From Colocasia esculenta (taxonomy: Eukaryota; Streptophyta; Magnoliopsida; Alismatales; Araceae): 64,000 nt of DNA. Position 1 is the first letter of the stretch. The number at the start of each line of letters is the position of its first letter. The stretch covers positions 165,533,941 to 165,597,940 of the forward strand of contig CM024755.1 of assembly GCA_014218235.1 (NCBI GenBank). The letters run 5' to 3'. Made by a program: the position numbers and the translations under genes. Of the stretch, positions 22,625 to 33,851 are shown in pieces. The notes beneath the pieces were generated by a model, which was not told where the DNA came from, ran no database searches, and was given only the letters and a program-made list of their open reading frames with translations.

Positions 22625-22636
22625 TGGTATCAGAGC
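22625..22636 (+). other. Primer binding site of copia element
   Basis: TGGTATCAGAGC lies two bases after the LTR end and matches the 3' end of initiator methionine tRNA. Confidence 0.95.
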
Positions 22637-22687
22637 TAGTCTCTTCGACAAAGAAGAAGATCCAACGATCTGAAGAGAAAAGATCAA

Positions 22688-23881
22688 ATGGCAGCCCAAA
22701 GTCACTTCGAAGGTCAGTCAGTAAACAGGCCACCACTGTTCGATGGTGAAGATTATACATACTGGAAAACAAGAATGGAGTACTTCCTACAAGGATTCGA
22801 TTTTCAAATATGGTCCATAGTAGAAGAAGGCGATCTAGTCGTTCTAAACAACAGAGACAACTGGACAGAAGATGATAGAAAGAAGATTTCTCTCAACTGC
22901 AAAGCTAAGAGCATATTATGCTGTGCACTTAGCAAGAAAGAATTTAATAGAGTTTCAGCCTGCAAATCAGCAATGGAGATGTGGGAGAAGCTAAGAATCA
23001 CATACGAAGGTACTGACAAAGTAAAGGAAACCAGAATAGATATTCTGGTGACACAGTACGAGAGGTTCCAGATGCAGTCGGGAGAAACCATTACACAGAT
23101 GTTCAGCAGATTTACAGACATCACCAACGGGTTAGCTGGATTAGGAAAAAGCTATGAGATGGGAGACATGGTAAGGAAAATCCTTAGATCCCTACCATCC
23201 TCTTGGACTCCAAAAGTGACAGCAATAGAAGAGGCAAATGACTTGAAGAGAATGTCACTAGAGAAACTCATTGGGTCACTCATGGCTCATGAGATCAATA
23301 TGGAAAGATTGGGAGAATCTTCTAGCAGAAAGAAGCATTCCAACGCACTCAAAGTAGAAGAAGATGAATCAGAAGAAGGCTCATACAGCCAAGAAAGCAT
23401 GAACAGTAGCGAAGATGAAGAAGCAATGCTGTCCAGAAGACTACAACGAATATTAGCCAAGAAAAAGAAGTATCAGTCCGGAAGAAGATACTTCAAGAAA
23501 GGGAAAGACTTCAAAAGGTCTGAAGTCAAAGATACAAAGAAAAATGAGCCAATTTGTTATGAATGCAAGAAGCCTGGACACATCAAGGCAGAGTGTCTGA
23601 AGCTCAAGAAATCTGAGTTCAGAAAGAAGGACAGTTCAAGAAAACCTAGAAGATACAAAAAGAAAGCCATGGCAGCAGCATGGGATAACAGCAGCGACTC
23701 TGACAGTGAGTCGAGCTCAAGTGAAGAAGAAGAAGAAGCCAACCTGGCATTCATGGCCAACGTCGAAGACAAGGTAACATCAGACTCATCTTTTCTTCTT
23801 GTAATGAATCAGATTCTGATAATTTGGAAGAAGCTTTTAATGAATTGTACAATAAATATAAAGAAGTATGTAAATCACTAA
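22688..23881 (+). pseudogene. Copia gag with UBN2-type domain and CCHC knuckle, frameshifted at end
   Basis: ATG at 22688 begins MAAQSHFEGQSVNRPPLFDG. The N-terminal part has YWKTRMEYFLQGFDFQIWSI and later KARETRI-like KVKETRIDILVTQYERF and GETITQMFSRFTDITNGL, typical of the copia gag (UBN2) domain. A Lys/Arg-rich segment and the knuckle CYECKKPGHIKAEC follow (about residues 290-305), then an acidic serine-rich stretch. A frameshift near 23780-23820 moves the product into the coiled-coil frame that starts at 23824, so the last 20 residues of this frame are not native. Gag forms the particle and binds RNA. Confidence 0.9.
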
Positions 23882-24147
23882 GAGCCAGTAAGAAAAATCT
23901 CGCATGCCTAGAAAATACTAATTCAGATTTAAAATCTGAAAATGAGCAAATGGAAAAACAAATTAATGAACTAAAAAGGAGAAATGAATTACTGTGTGAC
24001 GACTTGAAAAATAAAAATGAACAATTAGCAAATTTGGAAAATCAAGAAACTGTAAATAATTTAAAACAAGAAGTCAACACGTTAACCACAAAAAATGAAA
24101 AATTATCAAGTACACTAGAAAAATTTACTAATGGCAAAACAACATAA
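23824..24147 (+). pseudogene. Copia gag coiled-coil segment
   Basis: This frame continues gag after the frameshift: EEAFNELYNKYKEVCKSL, then heptad-rich ENEQMEKQINELKRRNELL and VNNLKQEVNTLTTKNEKL. It ends at a TAA (24145). A long coiled coil at the end of gag is characteristic of SIRE-type elements. Codon use is A-rich compared with the preceding gag, but the sequence is collinear with it. Confidence 0.8.
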
Positions 24148-24156
24148 TATTGAAAG

Positions 24157-24462
24157 GTGCTAGACGGTCAGGTAAAAGAAACATGGATTAGGTTATACTC
24201 CCCCGATAATGAAGAAACTAAAGTTTATCCTAAAATATATCCTACACCTAAATTTGTACCTGAACAAGACACAACATACAAGGTAAACTTCAAATACATT
24301 CCGACTGAAAAGGCAACTAAGATATCTTGTTGTAGTCATTGCAACAAGTTAGGACATATTAAAGTATCATGTCCAACTAAACATAAAATATGGATAATTA
24401 AAAGAAAAATTGATGACACTAACCAACCAGGACCCAAAAGAACTTGGGTACCTAAAGCTTAA
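24157..24462 (+). pseudogene. Copia gag-pol junction with second CCHC knuckle
   Basis: The frame reads GQVKETWIRLYSPDNEE, a region of conserved tyrosines and prolines, then the second knuckle CSHCNKLGHIKVSC and GPKRTWVPKA before a stop. In intact relatives this runs directly into the protease, which here begins after a frame change near 24470. Confidence 0.75.
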
Positions 24463-24800
24463 TGTTTTAATGCAGGGAAACCTTCGAGCATCCAAATGGT
24501 ATTTAGACAGCGGTTGCTCAAGGCACATGTCAGGGAACATGAAGCTATTTTCCATTTAGAAGCTGAAGAAGGTACAGTCACCTATGGAGACAATGGAAAG
24601 GGAACTGTAATGGCAGTGGATCAGTAGGCAGCAAAGGCAAAACAGTTATTGAAGAAGTACTATGCGTCAAAGGACTGAAGCACAACTTATCAGTATCAGC
24701 CAGCTGTGCGACAAAGGACATCAAATCAGATTTCAAGAGTCAAAGTGCAGCATTATGAAGGATGGAGCATCATCTTTGAAGCCAAACAGAGAAAAGAATG
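24463..24800 (+). pseudogene. Copia aspartic protease, frameshifted
   Basis: About 24490-24545 encodes SKWYLDSGCSRHMSGN, the copia protease active site (DSG). A frame change follows near 24555 to HLEAEEGTVTYGDNGKG, and after 24660 LSVSQLCDKGHQIRF and SKCSIMKDG. No single frame spans it. The protease would process the Gag-Pol precursor. Confidence 0.82.
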
Positions 24801-25697
24801 TACGTACTCTACCTAGAAGAACTAAAAGATCAGGATATCTATCTGGCCGCAAGCAAAGAGCAGTCAACTGATCTGTGGCACAGAAGATTGGGCCACTGTA
24901 GTCTGGATGGCATGAGAAAGCTGATCAAGAGAAACTTGGTGGAAGGTCTACCTAAAATCAGCACAAGAGTGGATAATGTTTGTGGGCCTTGTGCAAAAGG
25001 AAAACACACCAAGTCATCCTTCAAATCAAAGACTGTGGTAACAACCTCTAAACCCTTAGAACTTCATATGGATTTATTTGGGCCAATGAGGACCACCAGT
25101 CTTGGAGGAAAGAATTTTGGATTTGTTATAGTAGATGATTACTCCAGATTCTCATGGGTATCCTTCTTGAAGCACAAAGATGATACATTTGAAAGTTTTG
25201 TAAGCTTCAGTAAAAAGGTTAAGAAAGATAAGAAGTATAGCATTATCAGCATTCGATCAGATCATGGAGGAGAATTCCAAAATGAAAGATTTGCCAAGTT
25301 TTGTGATGATCAAGGAATAGAGCACAACTTCTCAGCGCCAAGGACCACAGCAAAATGGAGTTGCTGAGAGGAAGAATAGAACCCTATTGGACATGGCAAG
25401 GACGATGCTATCAGAATATGATTTGCCAAGGTATTTTTGGGCTGAAGCAGTCAACACATCATGTTATATAATCAACAGGTGATGATCAGGCCGATTCTGA
25501 AGAAGACTTCGTATGAGTTGTACAAGCAAAAGAAACCGAAGATCAGCCACTTCAGGACATTTGGATGTCCATGCTTCATCCACAACAACGGCAAAAGAGA
25601 CATTGGTAAGCTAGACTCCAAATCAGATGAAGGTATATTCATGGGGTATGCTTCTAAACCCAAAGGTTATAGAGTGTTTAATAAACAAACCTATTAA
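24798..25697 (+). pseudogene. Copia integrase, frameshifted
   Basis: The GAG-pre-integrase segment LWHRRLGHCSLDGMRKL and CGPCAKGKHTKSSF give the HHCC zinc site. The core has LHMDLFGPM (first Asp), IRSDHGGEFQN (second Asp) and, after a frameshift near 25345, QQNGVAERKNRTL (Glu). The C-terminal part reads FRTFGCPCFIHNN and GIFMGYASKPKGYRVFN before a stop at 25695. All three catalytic residues are present but not in one frame. Confidence 0.9.
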
Positions 25698-25899
25698 TTG
25701 AGCAATCAGTGCATATTATCTTGATGAAACTAAACCTTCTTGAGAAAGGAAGTAGACAGTGATGTTGATGATACAAATGATTTATCCAAGAAGCTAAAGA
25801 ACACATCAATTGAGGATAAGGAAGATCCACCTCTGGAAGACCTGCAACAAAAGGACATCTCATATGAAAATCTCCAAAGGAATGGAGATATAAGAAAGA

Positions 25900-27515
25900 T
25901 CACCCGCTAGAAAACATCATTGGTGATCCGTCAGTTGGGGTAAGAACAAGAGGTAATGTAATTCCTTGTGACTATCTAGCTTTTGTCTCACAAATAGAGC
26001 CTAAGACAGTCAATGAAGCTCTTACTGATGAATCTTGGATTTTAGCCATGCAAGATGAACTGAATCAGTCAAGAGAAAACCATGTGTGGTCACTTGTTCC
26101 TAGACCATCAGATCATCCAGTGATTGGGCCAAGTGGGTGTTCAGGAACAAATTGGATGAAGCTAGTGTGATCATAAGAAACAAGGCCAGACTGGTAGCTC
26201 AAGGCTATCCCAAGAGGAAGGCATAGATTTCGATGAAACCTATGCACCAGTAGCTAGACTTGAGGCTATTAGAATTTTACTTGCTTATGCATCTGCATTA
26301 AATTTAAAACTCTTTCAAATGGATGTGAAATCAGCATTTTTAAATGGCTTTATAAAAGAAGAAGTGTATGTGGAACAACCGCTTGGTTTTGATGACATGG
26401 ATTTTCCGGATCATGTATTTAGATTGCATAAAGCTTTATATGGTTTAAAACAAGCACCTAGAGCATGGTATGAACGATTAAGTGCATTTCTATTAAATCA
26501 TGGTTTTATTAGAGGAAAAGTAGATAGCACAATATTCATTAAGTCTAAACTCAAAAATGTGCTACTTCTTCAAATATATGTTGATATAATATTTGGATCT
26601 ACTGATGAATCTCTTTGCAAGTATTTTGAGAAGCTAATGCAGGGAGAATTTGAAATGAGCATGATGGGGGAGCTTAACTACTTCCTTGGATTGCAAATCA
26701 AGCAAGGAAAGGAAGGCACCCACATCTGTCAAGCCAAGTACACCAAAGAATTGCTAAAGAAGTTCGGATTCGACAGTGCCAAGCCACTGTCAACGCCAAT
26801 GAGCACATCAACAAGGTTAGACAGTGACAAGGAAGGTAAGAATGTAGACCAAAAGATTTACAGAGGTATGATAGGATCCTTACTTTACTTAACTGCCAGT
26901 AGACCTGATATACTATTCAGCGTATGTATGTGTGCTAGGTATCAGGCAGACCCTAAAGAATCTCATTTAATTATTGTCAAAAGAATTTTTAGATATTTAA
27001 CTAAAACCCATGATTTAGGTTTATGGTATCCAAAGTCATGTGAAATCAACTTAGTAGGTTATTCTGATGCTGACTACGCTGGATGCAAGGTAGATAGAAA
27101 GAGCACCAGTGGTGGTTGTCAATTTCTTGCAGGATGTCTGATCTCGTGGTCCTCAAAGAAACAAAATTCAGTGGCATTATCTACAGCAGAAGCTGAGTAC
27201 GTAGCTGCTGGAAGTTGCTGTACACAACTCCTATGGATTAAGCAACAACTTGAGGATTATGGACTTCAGATCAAGACAATTCCCCTATTATGCGACAACA
27301 CCAGTGCAATAAATCTAACCAAGAATCCAGTACAACATTCAAGGACTAAGCACATTGAGGTTAGATATCATTTTATTCGTGATCATGTAGCTAATGGTAA
27401 CATAGATATTTCTTTCATTGATACTAATAATCAGTTAGCAGATATCTTCACAAAGGCCTTACCTGAAGAGAGATTTACTTCCCTTAGAAGGGAATTAGGC
27501 ATGTGTAAATTGTGA
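25900..27515 (+). pseudogene. Copia reverse transcriptase and RNase H, catalytic Asp codon deleted
   Basis: The RT begins near 25960 with VNEALTDESWILAMQDELNQ and NHVWSLVPRP, then loses frame (about 26120-26310). From 26319 it is open: MDVKSAFLNG, LHKALYGLKQAPRAWYERL, IGSLLYLTASRPDI. The catalytic YVDD reads YVD-IIFGS, one Asp codon missing (26577-26592). RNase H keeps YSDADYAGC, STAEAEYVA and LCDNTSAINLTKNP, and ends HIEVRYHFIRDHV ... QLADIFTKALP. The stop is at 27513. The loss of an RT metal-binding Asp should abolish polymerase activity. Confidence 0.93.
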
Positions 27516-27922
27516 AAGAATTATCTGTATAAAATGAAATATTAATTTTCAAAATATCAATCATTTTCCTTCTCGAATTTAAACAAAATTCCACAAATAT
27601 TGCTTGTTTGTTAATATCCTTGCCGGTTCGTTATTTTATAAGGATTTATTTGTCTCGAACTAGTCAGTTTGTCATTTTCTGCCATCATGTCGCCTCCGTT
27701 TTCGAAAAGTCTCTTATCTTTAATTATATATCCCGAAATCGGTGTGGCAACGATTCACATCCCGCTTTCATCTCCTTCTATTTGCCTGAGGCGATACCCT
27801 ATCGACTCCGGCATCAACTCTCTGAGATTTCAAGCTTCCAACTCCTTCTCGCGAGAAATTTCTTGAGGGTTTCAGCTTCACTTCTTCTTCCAATCATCCA
27901 GAAACTTTCCCCATTCAATTCC

Positions 27923-28900
27923 ATGGCCTATTCTGGTGTTTCCGGCAGCGTCGGGGGCTACGGAGCTGAGTTTCTCACTGCAGAGCAGCAAGAAAAATTT
28001 ACCTCCGTGAAGATCAAGCTATGTGGAAACAAGGCAGTGGATGTCGCAGACTTGCAGAAGAATGGAATGGGCAGTGTTATTGCAGCAATGGAAAGGATGA
28101 AATGGACAAAGTTAGCAACTCTATCAGAAGTAAGTTACCCAGATCTCGTCAAAGCTTTCTATGTGTGCCTGAAGACTGAGGAAGACGGGTCCTTGACATC
28201 ATCTGTCAAAGGAACCCAGATTAGAATCACATATGCTCTTTTGGAGTCTCTATTTGGAGTTGGCACCGGTCACAGTGGGGTTCACACTGTGGACATTCAG
28301 GCGAAGGGGTTAGGGATTATTGGTCCCGAGTTTAAGCCTAAAGATGGGAAGTTGGACATTAACCAGATGAACACCTTCAATTGCCTCCTGCACTTTATAG
28401 TTTGTCAGATTCTGGTCCCCAGAAGTGCTACTTTCTCAACTTGTACAAAGGCAGATTCAGATATGATGTTCTGGGCTATCCAAAACCAGGATATAAACAT
28501 GGAAGAGGTTATTTTGGAGCGAATGAAGTTTGCCCATGCTCAAGTCTGGGATAAGAAAAGAAAATTGAATGTTTCTCTACCTTATGCCCACCTGCTAACC
28601 AGAGTATTTCAACATTTTGGAGTCAATTTATCTGGAGCAGTGTCAGAAAAGATGGGGCAAGCAATCCGCAGTAGAAACTTGAAGAAAAGTGGATTCTCAT
28701 TGGTTGGAGGTTTATGGACTAAGACCTCAGTGGCTGAGGGTGAGACCATCATTGGCGAAGCCCAAGAAGTCCAGGAAGAGGAAATTCCAGCAGTTCCAGC
28801 AGCAACAGTACCAGATGCTCCATTTGAACAAGAAGTTGCCAGGGCAGCAGTGCCAAGCATTCAGGATCAGCAGGATCATGCACCAATCGTTCTGAAGTAG
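27923..28900 (+). pseudogene. Post-pol ORF of copia element, N-terminal domain
   Basis: ATG at 27923 (MAYSGVSGSVGGYGAEFL) is the likely start; the open frame upstream to 27608 has no such composition. A globular part of about 270 residues follows, with FYVCLKTEEDGSLTSSVKGT, ITYALLESLFGVGTGH, LLHFIVCQILVPRSATFS and LPYAHLLTRVFQHFGVNL. It looks like the domain that public annotations call putative plant transposon protein; I say this from memory of its style, without a search. The frame ends at 28898, and a shifted frame continues as an acidic Ala/Glu-rich linker. The function is unknown. The position matches the env-like ORF of SIRE elements, but no signal peptide or fusion-type segment is evident. 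Confidence 0.7.
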
Positions 28901-30299
28901 CAGCCACAGTAGTTCAGGAAGAGGCAATTGAACAAATAGATATCAGGGCAGAAGCACCAGCAGAAGAAGCAGCAGGCAGCAGAATAGAGGATATTCCTCC
29001 TGAGCACCTTGAACCTATCGAGCAAATGCAAGTGATTGCCCCTCCAACTACTGTGGTAGGGTTAGTCCTCAGAAGAGTGCTAGACTTAATTCCAAGCACT
29101 CAAAGTGTGACAGAGGTTGCTATTGAAGAAGAAGTTATGACATCAAGCCTCACTGCACATGTGGTGATGGAGGATGCTCCCATTCAGGGGGAGCAGAGAT
29201 TGTGATTGAAGCTGTGCAAGGAGCAACCACTCCTATTCGAGAAGAGGAAGTTGTTGAAGAATAAGCAGCTTCTCAGGGGGAGCACACAACCAATGTCCCC
29301 AATGTTGATGAGTTCAGAGAAGACATTGTGGAAAGTGCCTCAGATGACAGTGATGACTCTATGGAGCCCGTTAAAAGGGCAAGAGAAGTCAAGGGAAAAG
29401 AAGTGGCTCAGGGAACTCCTCTCCTTACCTGGCGGCCACATCAGAAGAAGAAGAAGCTGAAGATAAATATGAAGCATGTTATCAAAAGACTGGATGAGCA
29501 AGGAAAGATTCTGTGCTCTGTGCAATCAGACATTCAGTCAATTTTCATAAGCCAGAGTACTTCAGCTAAGGAAATGGGAATGGTGAAAAATGCAGTGAGA
29601 TGGGTGCAAAGTGAGCTCATAAGTATCAAGGAATCTATAACCGCACTTGGAGATTTGGTCAGGGCGCAGTCATCAAAAGCCCCTCCTGCTCCTTCTCCTG
29701 CAGTACCAGTCCGAAGTTCTGGGCTTTCTGAGGCCAGGCAACAAGATGTTGGGCCATCAGGGCAAATTTCAGAAGAGCCAACAGGGCCATTCGGGCCACA
29801 GGGTGTTGACAAGGCAGCAACTGCAATGCAAGACCAGGTTGAAGCTGTGAAGTCTGGGCTGTTATGGCCAATAGAGGATGTTTCTGGGCCAACAGGGCCA
29901 GTGGTCTCCGAGGGTGAGATTCCAAAAGTGGAAGAGCCAGTTGTCGCTCCAGATGCCCCTGATCCTTCTCCTCTTGCAACTCCAGCCCCTCCTTCACCAC
30001 CATCTTCCTCCACAACACCTATCACCTTCAAACAACCCTGCCTCGCACCTTCTTCCCCAACTCCATTTCCTTCTGAATCCTCTCCTTCTCCTGCCACCTC
30101 TACATCCATTCCACCACCTCCTCCTATTCCTGAAGACCCTCCAGCCTCATCATCAGTTGGAGCCTCCTCTTCCTTTGGTCCTTCTTTAGATGGACCGTCC
30201 ATCACACCTCTTCTACCCATCAATCATTTCTCCATCCTCCTACTCCTCCTTCTTTGTCACCTTTACCTTAAGGTGCTCAACTCGAAGGTCCATTTCTAA
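28895..30299 (+). pseudogene. Post-pol ORF, acidic and proline-rich middle
   Basis: From 28895 to 29205 the frame reads VVQEEAIEQIDIRAEA and PPEHLEPIEQMQVIAPP. From about 29206 a second frame continues to 30299, with one TAA near 29262: DDSDDSMEPVKRAREVKGKE, a basic HQKKKKLKINMKHV, a predicted helical part KNAVRWVQSELISIKESI, then a long Pro/Ser-rich stretch. The hydrophobic end ILLLLLLCHLYLKVL probably results from a late frameshift, not a true membrane anchor, because the Pro/Ser-rich frame continues in another phase. Confidence 0.6.
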
Positions 30300-31063
30300 A
30301 TAAATTTGAGGATGAATTGGAAATCACCACCATCCGTTCAGTTCTGGCAGTTGCCTCTCATGTCCACAGGATCGACTCTTCTAGTCCTGTCTCTAAAAAG
30401 ATGAAACTCTCCACTACTCTTGCTCTTCCCACCGAACCTAAATTTCCTCCTCTTTGGTTTTCTCTCACTATTGAAAATCGAAAGAAACCACTCTATCGTG
30501 AATATCTCCAAAAATGTATCCTTGCCACCATTTTTGGTGTTCCTTTTCTAAATCTAACCGATCACCTCAATGTTGTCCTTCCCTACAACCACTTCTCAAA
30601 AGCTGATCAATCCAAAATCTTCAAAATGGCTAAATACAAATCTGAAGATCAGTGTGCTAAAGGGCACTCGGCTCTCTACAGAAAATATATTCTTGAAAAG
30701 TCAGCTCGGTTTCCACCCTGGGACTCTCCACTCACTCTCTCTGAGTGGTTTGTCATTCGTCATAAAACCATCTGGGCACCTTTTATTCAAAAGCAAGTGA
30801 AGCTCATTAGGTACTTCCAGTTATTCAATGATTATTGGTATCTTCACAAGTTACCTGAAGTACAGTTGGGTCAGTTCCAAGGAGCCGTTGCTTCGTTAAA
30901 AACTAAAAATCCAGTCAATTGCTCTTTTAAAGTGGATTTCGCCACTCTACAAATTCCAGACACTGTGTTTCTTCCTAAGCTGCACTCCTTGGTCATGCAC
31001 TCCTCAGTTGGTCCTATCATTTTTGAGAGATTCGCTCGTGTCATGGTAAGGATCTCAGATTAA
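30300..31063 (+). pseudogene. Post-pol ORF, C-terminal domain, part 1
   Basis: From about 30305 the frame reads LNKFEDELEITTIRSVLAVA, KMKLSTTLALPTEPKFPPLWF, YREYLQKCILATIFGVPFLNL, FPPWDSPLTLSEWFVIRHKTIW and QLFNDYWYLHKLPEVQLGQF, ending at a stop at 31061 (RISD*). It is rich in Trp/Phe/Tyr and looks globular. I do not recognise it. It continues in the same frame beyond the stop (QGQLPSFQRF), so the stop is a point mutation. Confidence 0.6.
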
Positions 31064-31666
31064 CAGGGTCAACTTCCCTCCTTCCAAAGATTTATCTTCA
31101 GAGAATTTCATCTAGGCCATATCTCCTCTGAAGTTCTTGCCCCTCTGCTATCAGAATGTGAAAGGCTTTCTCCCATGAACTGGGAAAAGCACTACAACCA
31201 GTCAGCCCTTCAGTTGGAAGCCTTGAACAGCTCCTTGTTTAAGGCCGGCAAGCCTACTCTCACAGCTGAAGCCTTCTTGGACCTGAATTCTATCAATTTA
31301 GTTCAAGACCCTTACCTTCAATGGGTCGAGCAGTACAAGCTATTTTTGGCCTTGAAGAAAGATCTTCTGCAGCATCAGATTCACTACCCTGTCAAGATCA
31401 ACCAATTTCTTCGGTTTGTCAGCTTTGGATCTTTCTTCTCCTTCAAAGAATCTCTTGGAAAAGAATATGCTAATTTTCTAGAAGATCAGCGCCAACTTCA
31501 CATCAAGAGGATGCTTCCAGACATGGGGTCATCTTACTCTATATGCTTTGGGGTTTTCCAGACCTATTTTGAGGAGCAGGAATGCAAGGCTTTGCGCATT
31601 ATTCAGCGGCATGCCTCCCTTCTATCTCCTGCTTTCTACCTTAATGTAACCCCTCAAGATAAATAG
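31064..31666 (+). pseudogene. Post-pol ORF, C-terminal domain, part 2
   Basis: The continuation reads FREFHLGHISSEVLAPLLSE, MNWEKHYNQSALQLEALNS, WVEQYKLFLALKKDLLQHQIHY and RFVSFGSFFSFKESLGKEY, and ends NVTPQDK* at 31664. Together the post-pol region spans 3.7 kb and would encode well over 1000 residues in at least three modules. It is followed by 180 bases of AT-rich 3' leader and the PPT. Confidence 0.6.
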
Positions 31667-31843
31667 AAAAGTTCTTTGCTCTTCTCTCTTTTATCTTTTT
31701 CTTTGTCTCCGAATGATTCTTTTTGCTTAATGACAAAAGGGGAAGAAATATAGTTTCTGAAATACATCTCTTATATTTTATTTTGCAACTTATTTAGATT
31801 TATTTCAGAACATCTTTCATTGTTACTATGTTTTGCCATCACC

Positions 31844-31856
31844 AAAAAGGGGGAGA
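31844..31856 (+). other. Polypurine tract of copia element
   Basis: AAAAAGGGGGAGA lies directly before the right LTR, a typical copia PPT. Confidence 0.92.
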
Positions 31857-33846
31857 TTATGATCAGATTTCCCTATGTAATTTAAATTAATTAATATCTA
31901 TTTTGGTGATTAAAAAAACTAAGTCAATATGCATTTCTAACATATCTTCTATAAGATTTGAGCACAGGAAATCTAAAAAAGAAAAACAACCTAATCTGGT
32001 AAGTATTCTTCATACCAGCATTTACAGTCCAAAGCATATAATTTTCTAAGTACACATCGACTCTCTAGTTGTTATAACGATTTCCTTAGAATCATAACGA
32101 TTTCCTCATTCACATCGATTTTGGTTCTATAACAATTTCATAAGTCATCGCTATTCTATTGAAGTCTATCTCACAACGATTCACTAAGAGATCGCAACGA
32201 TTTGCCTCTCATAACGATTCGCTAAGAGATCGCAACGATTTGCCTCTCATAACGATTCACTAAGAGATCACATCGACTTGGTTCATAACGATTTGATTGT
32301 CGCATCGATTTGATAAGTGAGAACAACGATTTGCTCTCACAACGATTGGTCATCGCATCGATTTGATAAGTGAGAACAACGATTTGCTCTCACAATGATT
32401 TCACTTCAAACGACTCATTAAGTTTCATAACGATTCATTAAGTTACATAACGACTTGGTCGCAGTAACGATTCAATACATTAAACAACGACTTGTTCACT
32501 ATATTGACTCGATAAGTGAAACAACGATTTGCTCATAACGATTTGTTGATAGTATCATAACGATTTGTCTCTACAACGATTCGGTTATTAATGCATAACG
32601 ATTTGTGTGTACATCGACTTGTTTATGAATGTATAACGATTCACATGAACAACGACTCATCTTTACATCGATTTCATAAGTCATGATCATATCGATTTCA
32701 TGGTTTATAACGACTTGATATTCAAACCTATTCTCAGATAGTTTGAAAAGTCAAAGTCTTCCCTCGCTTTTCTCTCACATCCATGCATTTATTATGACTG
32801 ATCATATCACTGCACTACATGCAATCAATATCTTCTATTTCCATGCTTATACTGTAAACATCTTTTTAGAAGAACAGAATGGAACTTTTATTTTGATATA
32901 AAATCATTCTAACGTTGACTGACAACAAGAGACAGCCTAACTGTCTACTATTTTAGCATTTAATGCGTGTAGGTCTTTGACAGCGCACCTCAATAAACGT
33001 TGGACAATATGAAAGATAACGGACATCAAAGAAGATCCTCTCTCTTGTTGCGTGCATGGAAAGCTAAAGACTGTTGAATAAGAAGCTGTATAGTGACATG
33101 CAATCTAACGTAAAAAAAAGCTTAGAGATAACAGACACTTCAACGTTCAAATTTCAAATGGAAGTCATATATAGAAGACTGAAGCTCCAAAAGAAAATAT
33201 CCTTCACGACAATCTTTTACAAGCTTTTCTGCGAGCATCTGAAAGAGCGAAGCCTCACTCCTTTGATTGTCTAGCTCTTAGCTCTATGCATTCATTGTGT
33301 TAGTCTTGAGAGCTTTTGTAAACTGAGAGTGTTCCTCATCATAGAACTTTCCCTCCCAGTCATTGCTTCAGATCGAGCGTTGGTCCTTAAGCTTGATCTA
33401 GGGGCGTATCATCTCTTGAATACATTCCTGTGTTCTTTCCCTTCATGTTGAAGGAAGACCTGGTGGGTTCCAGGGTGTTTGTTTCCCTTCGTGTAGAAGG
33501 AAGACCTGGTGGGATCCAGGGCGTTGTAATTCCTCTTCGGGTTGCGAAGAGAAGACCAGCTGCGGCTGGGTGTGTAAGTGTCCTTGAGGGGGACTGTACC
33601 CTTGGGTAGTGAAATCTTGAGTTGTTGCTCAGGGACTGGTCGTAGGACTCCTGTGGAGAGGAGGTCCGAACCAGGATAAATTCCGTGTGTCGTGTGTTTG
33701 ATTGCCTTGTGTTTGCTATCCTCTTTGTACTAACACTAACAGTCATCGAAGTGTGTTGTGTGATTGTTTTTCTGAACATGTTTTAAAGTGATCAAAATTT
33801 TAAGAATCTCATTCACCCCCCCTCTGGGCTTGCTAGCTAGGCAACA
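31857..33846 (+). mobile_element. 3' LTR of copia element (1990 bp)
   Basis: It matches 20544-22622 throughout, with scattered substitutions and a shorter word array (two instead of three 54-base units, 32064-32722). Its first bases are TT where the left LTR has TG. It ends TAGGCAACA, and AATCT follows. Confidence 0.95.
32064..32722. repeat. ANCGAYTY word array in copia LTR (right)
   Basis: The same array as in the left LTR, about 90 bases shorter. One 54-base unit is missing, and several words have decayed CG (for example AATGATTT, ATTGACTC). Confidence 0.88.
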
Positions 33847-33851
33847 AATCT

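Larger units (their letters stand above)
20544..33846 (+). mobile_element. SIRE-like Ty1/copia retrotransposon, 13.3 kb
   Basis: It has two LTRs of about 2.0 kb, a PBS, gag with coiled coil and two zinc knuckles, protease, integrase, then RT and RNase H (copia order, integrase before RT), a long extra coding region after pol, and the PPT. The length, long LTRs, gag layout and post-pol ORF fit the SIRE (Maximus) lineage. The TSD AATCT shows insertion into the GyH LTR. Frameshifts and a deleted RT Asp codon make it inactive. The right LTR begins TT instead of TG. Confidence 0.93.

Noticed and set aside
29534..30223. Minus-strand 229-codon glycine/serine-rich ORF
   Set aside because: It is the antisense shadow of the Pro/Ser-rich middle of the post-pol ORF.
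30200..30299. Transmembrane anchor (ILLLLLLCHLYLKVL) as sign of an envelope protein
   Set aside because: It is the shifted frame of a Pro/Ser-rich stretch; the correct frame continues into the next domain, so the hydrophobic run is probably an artefact.
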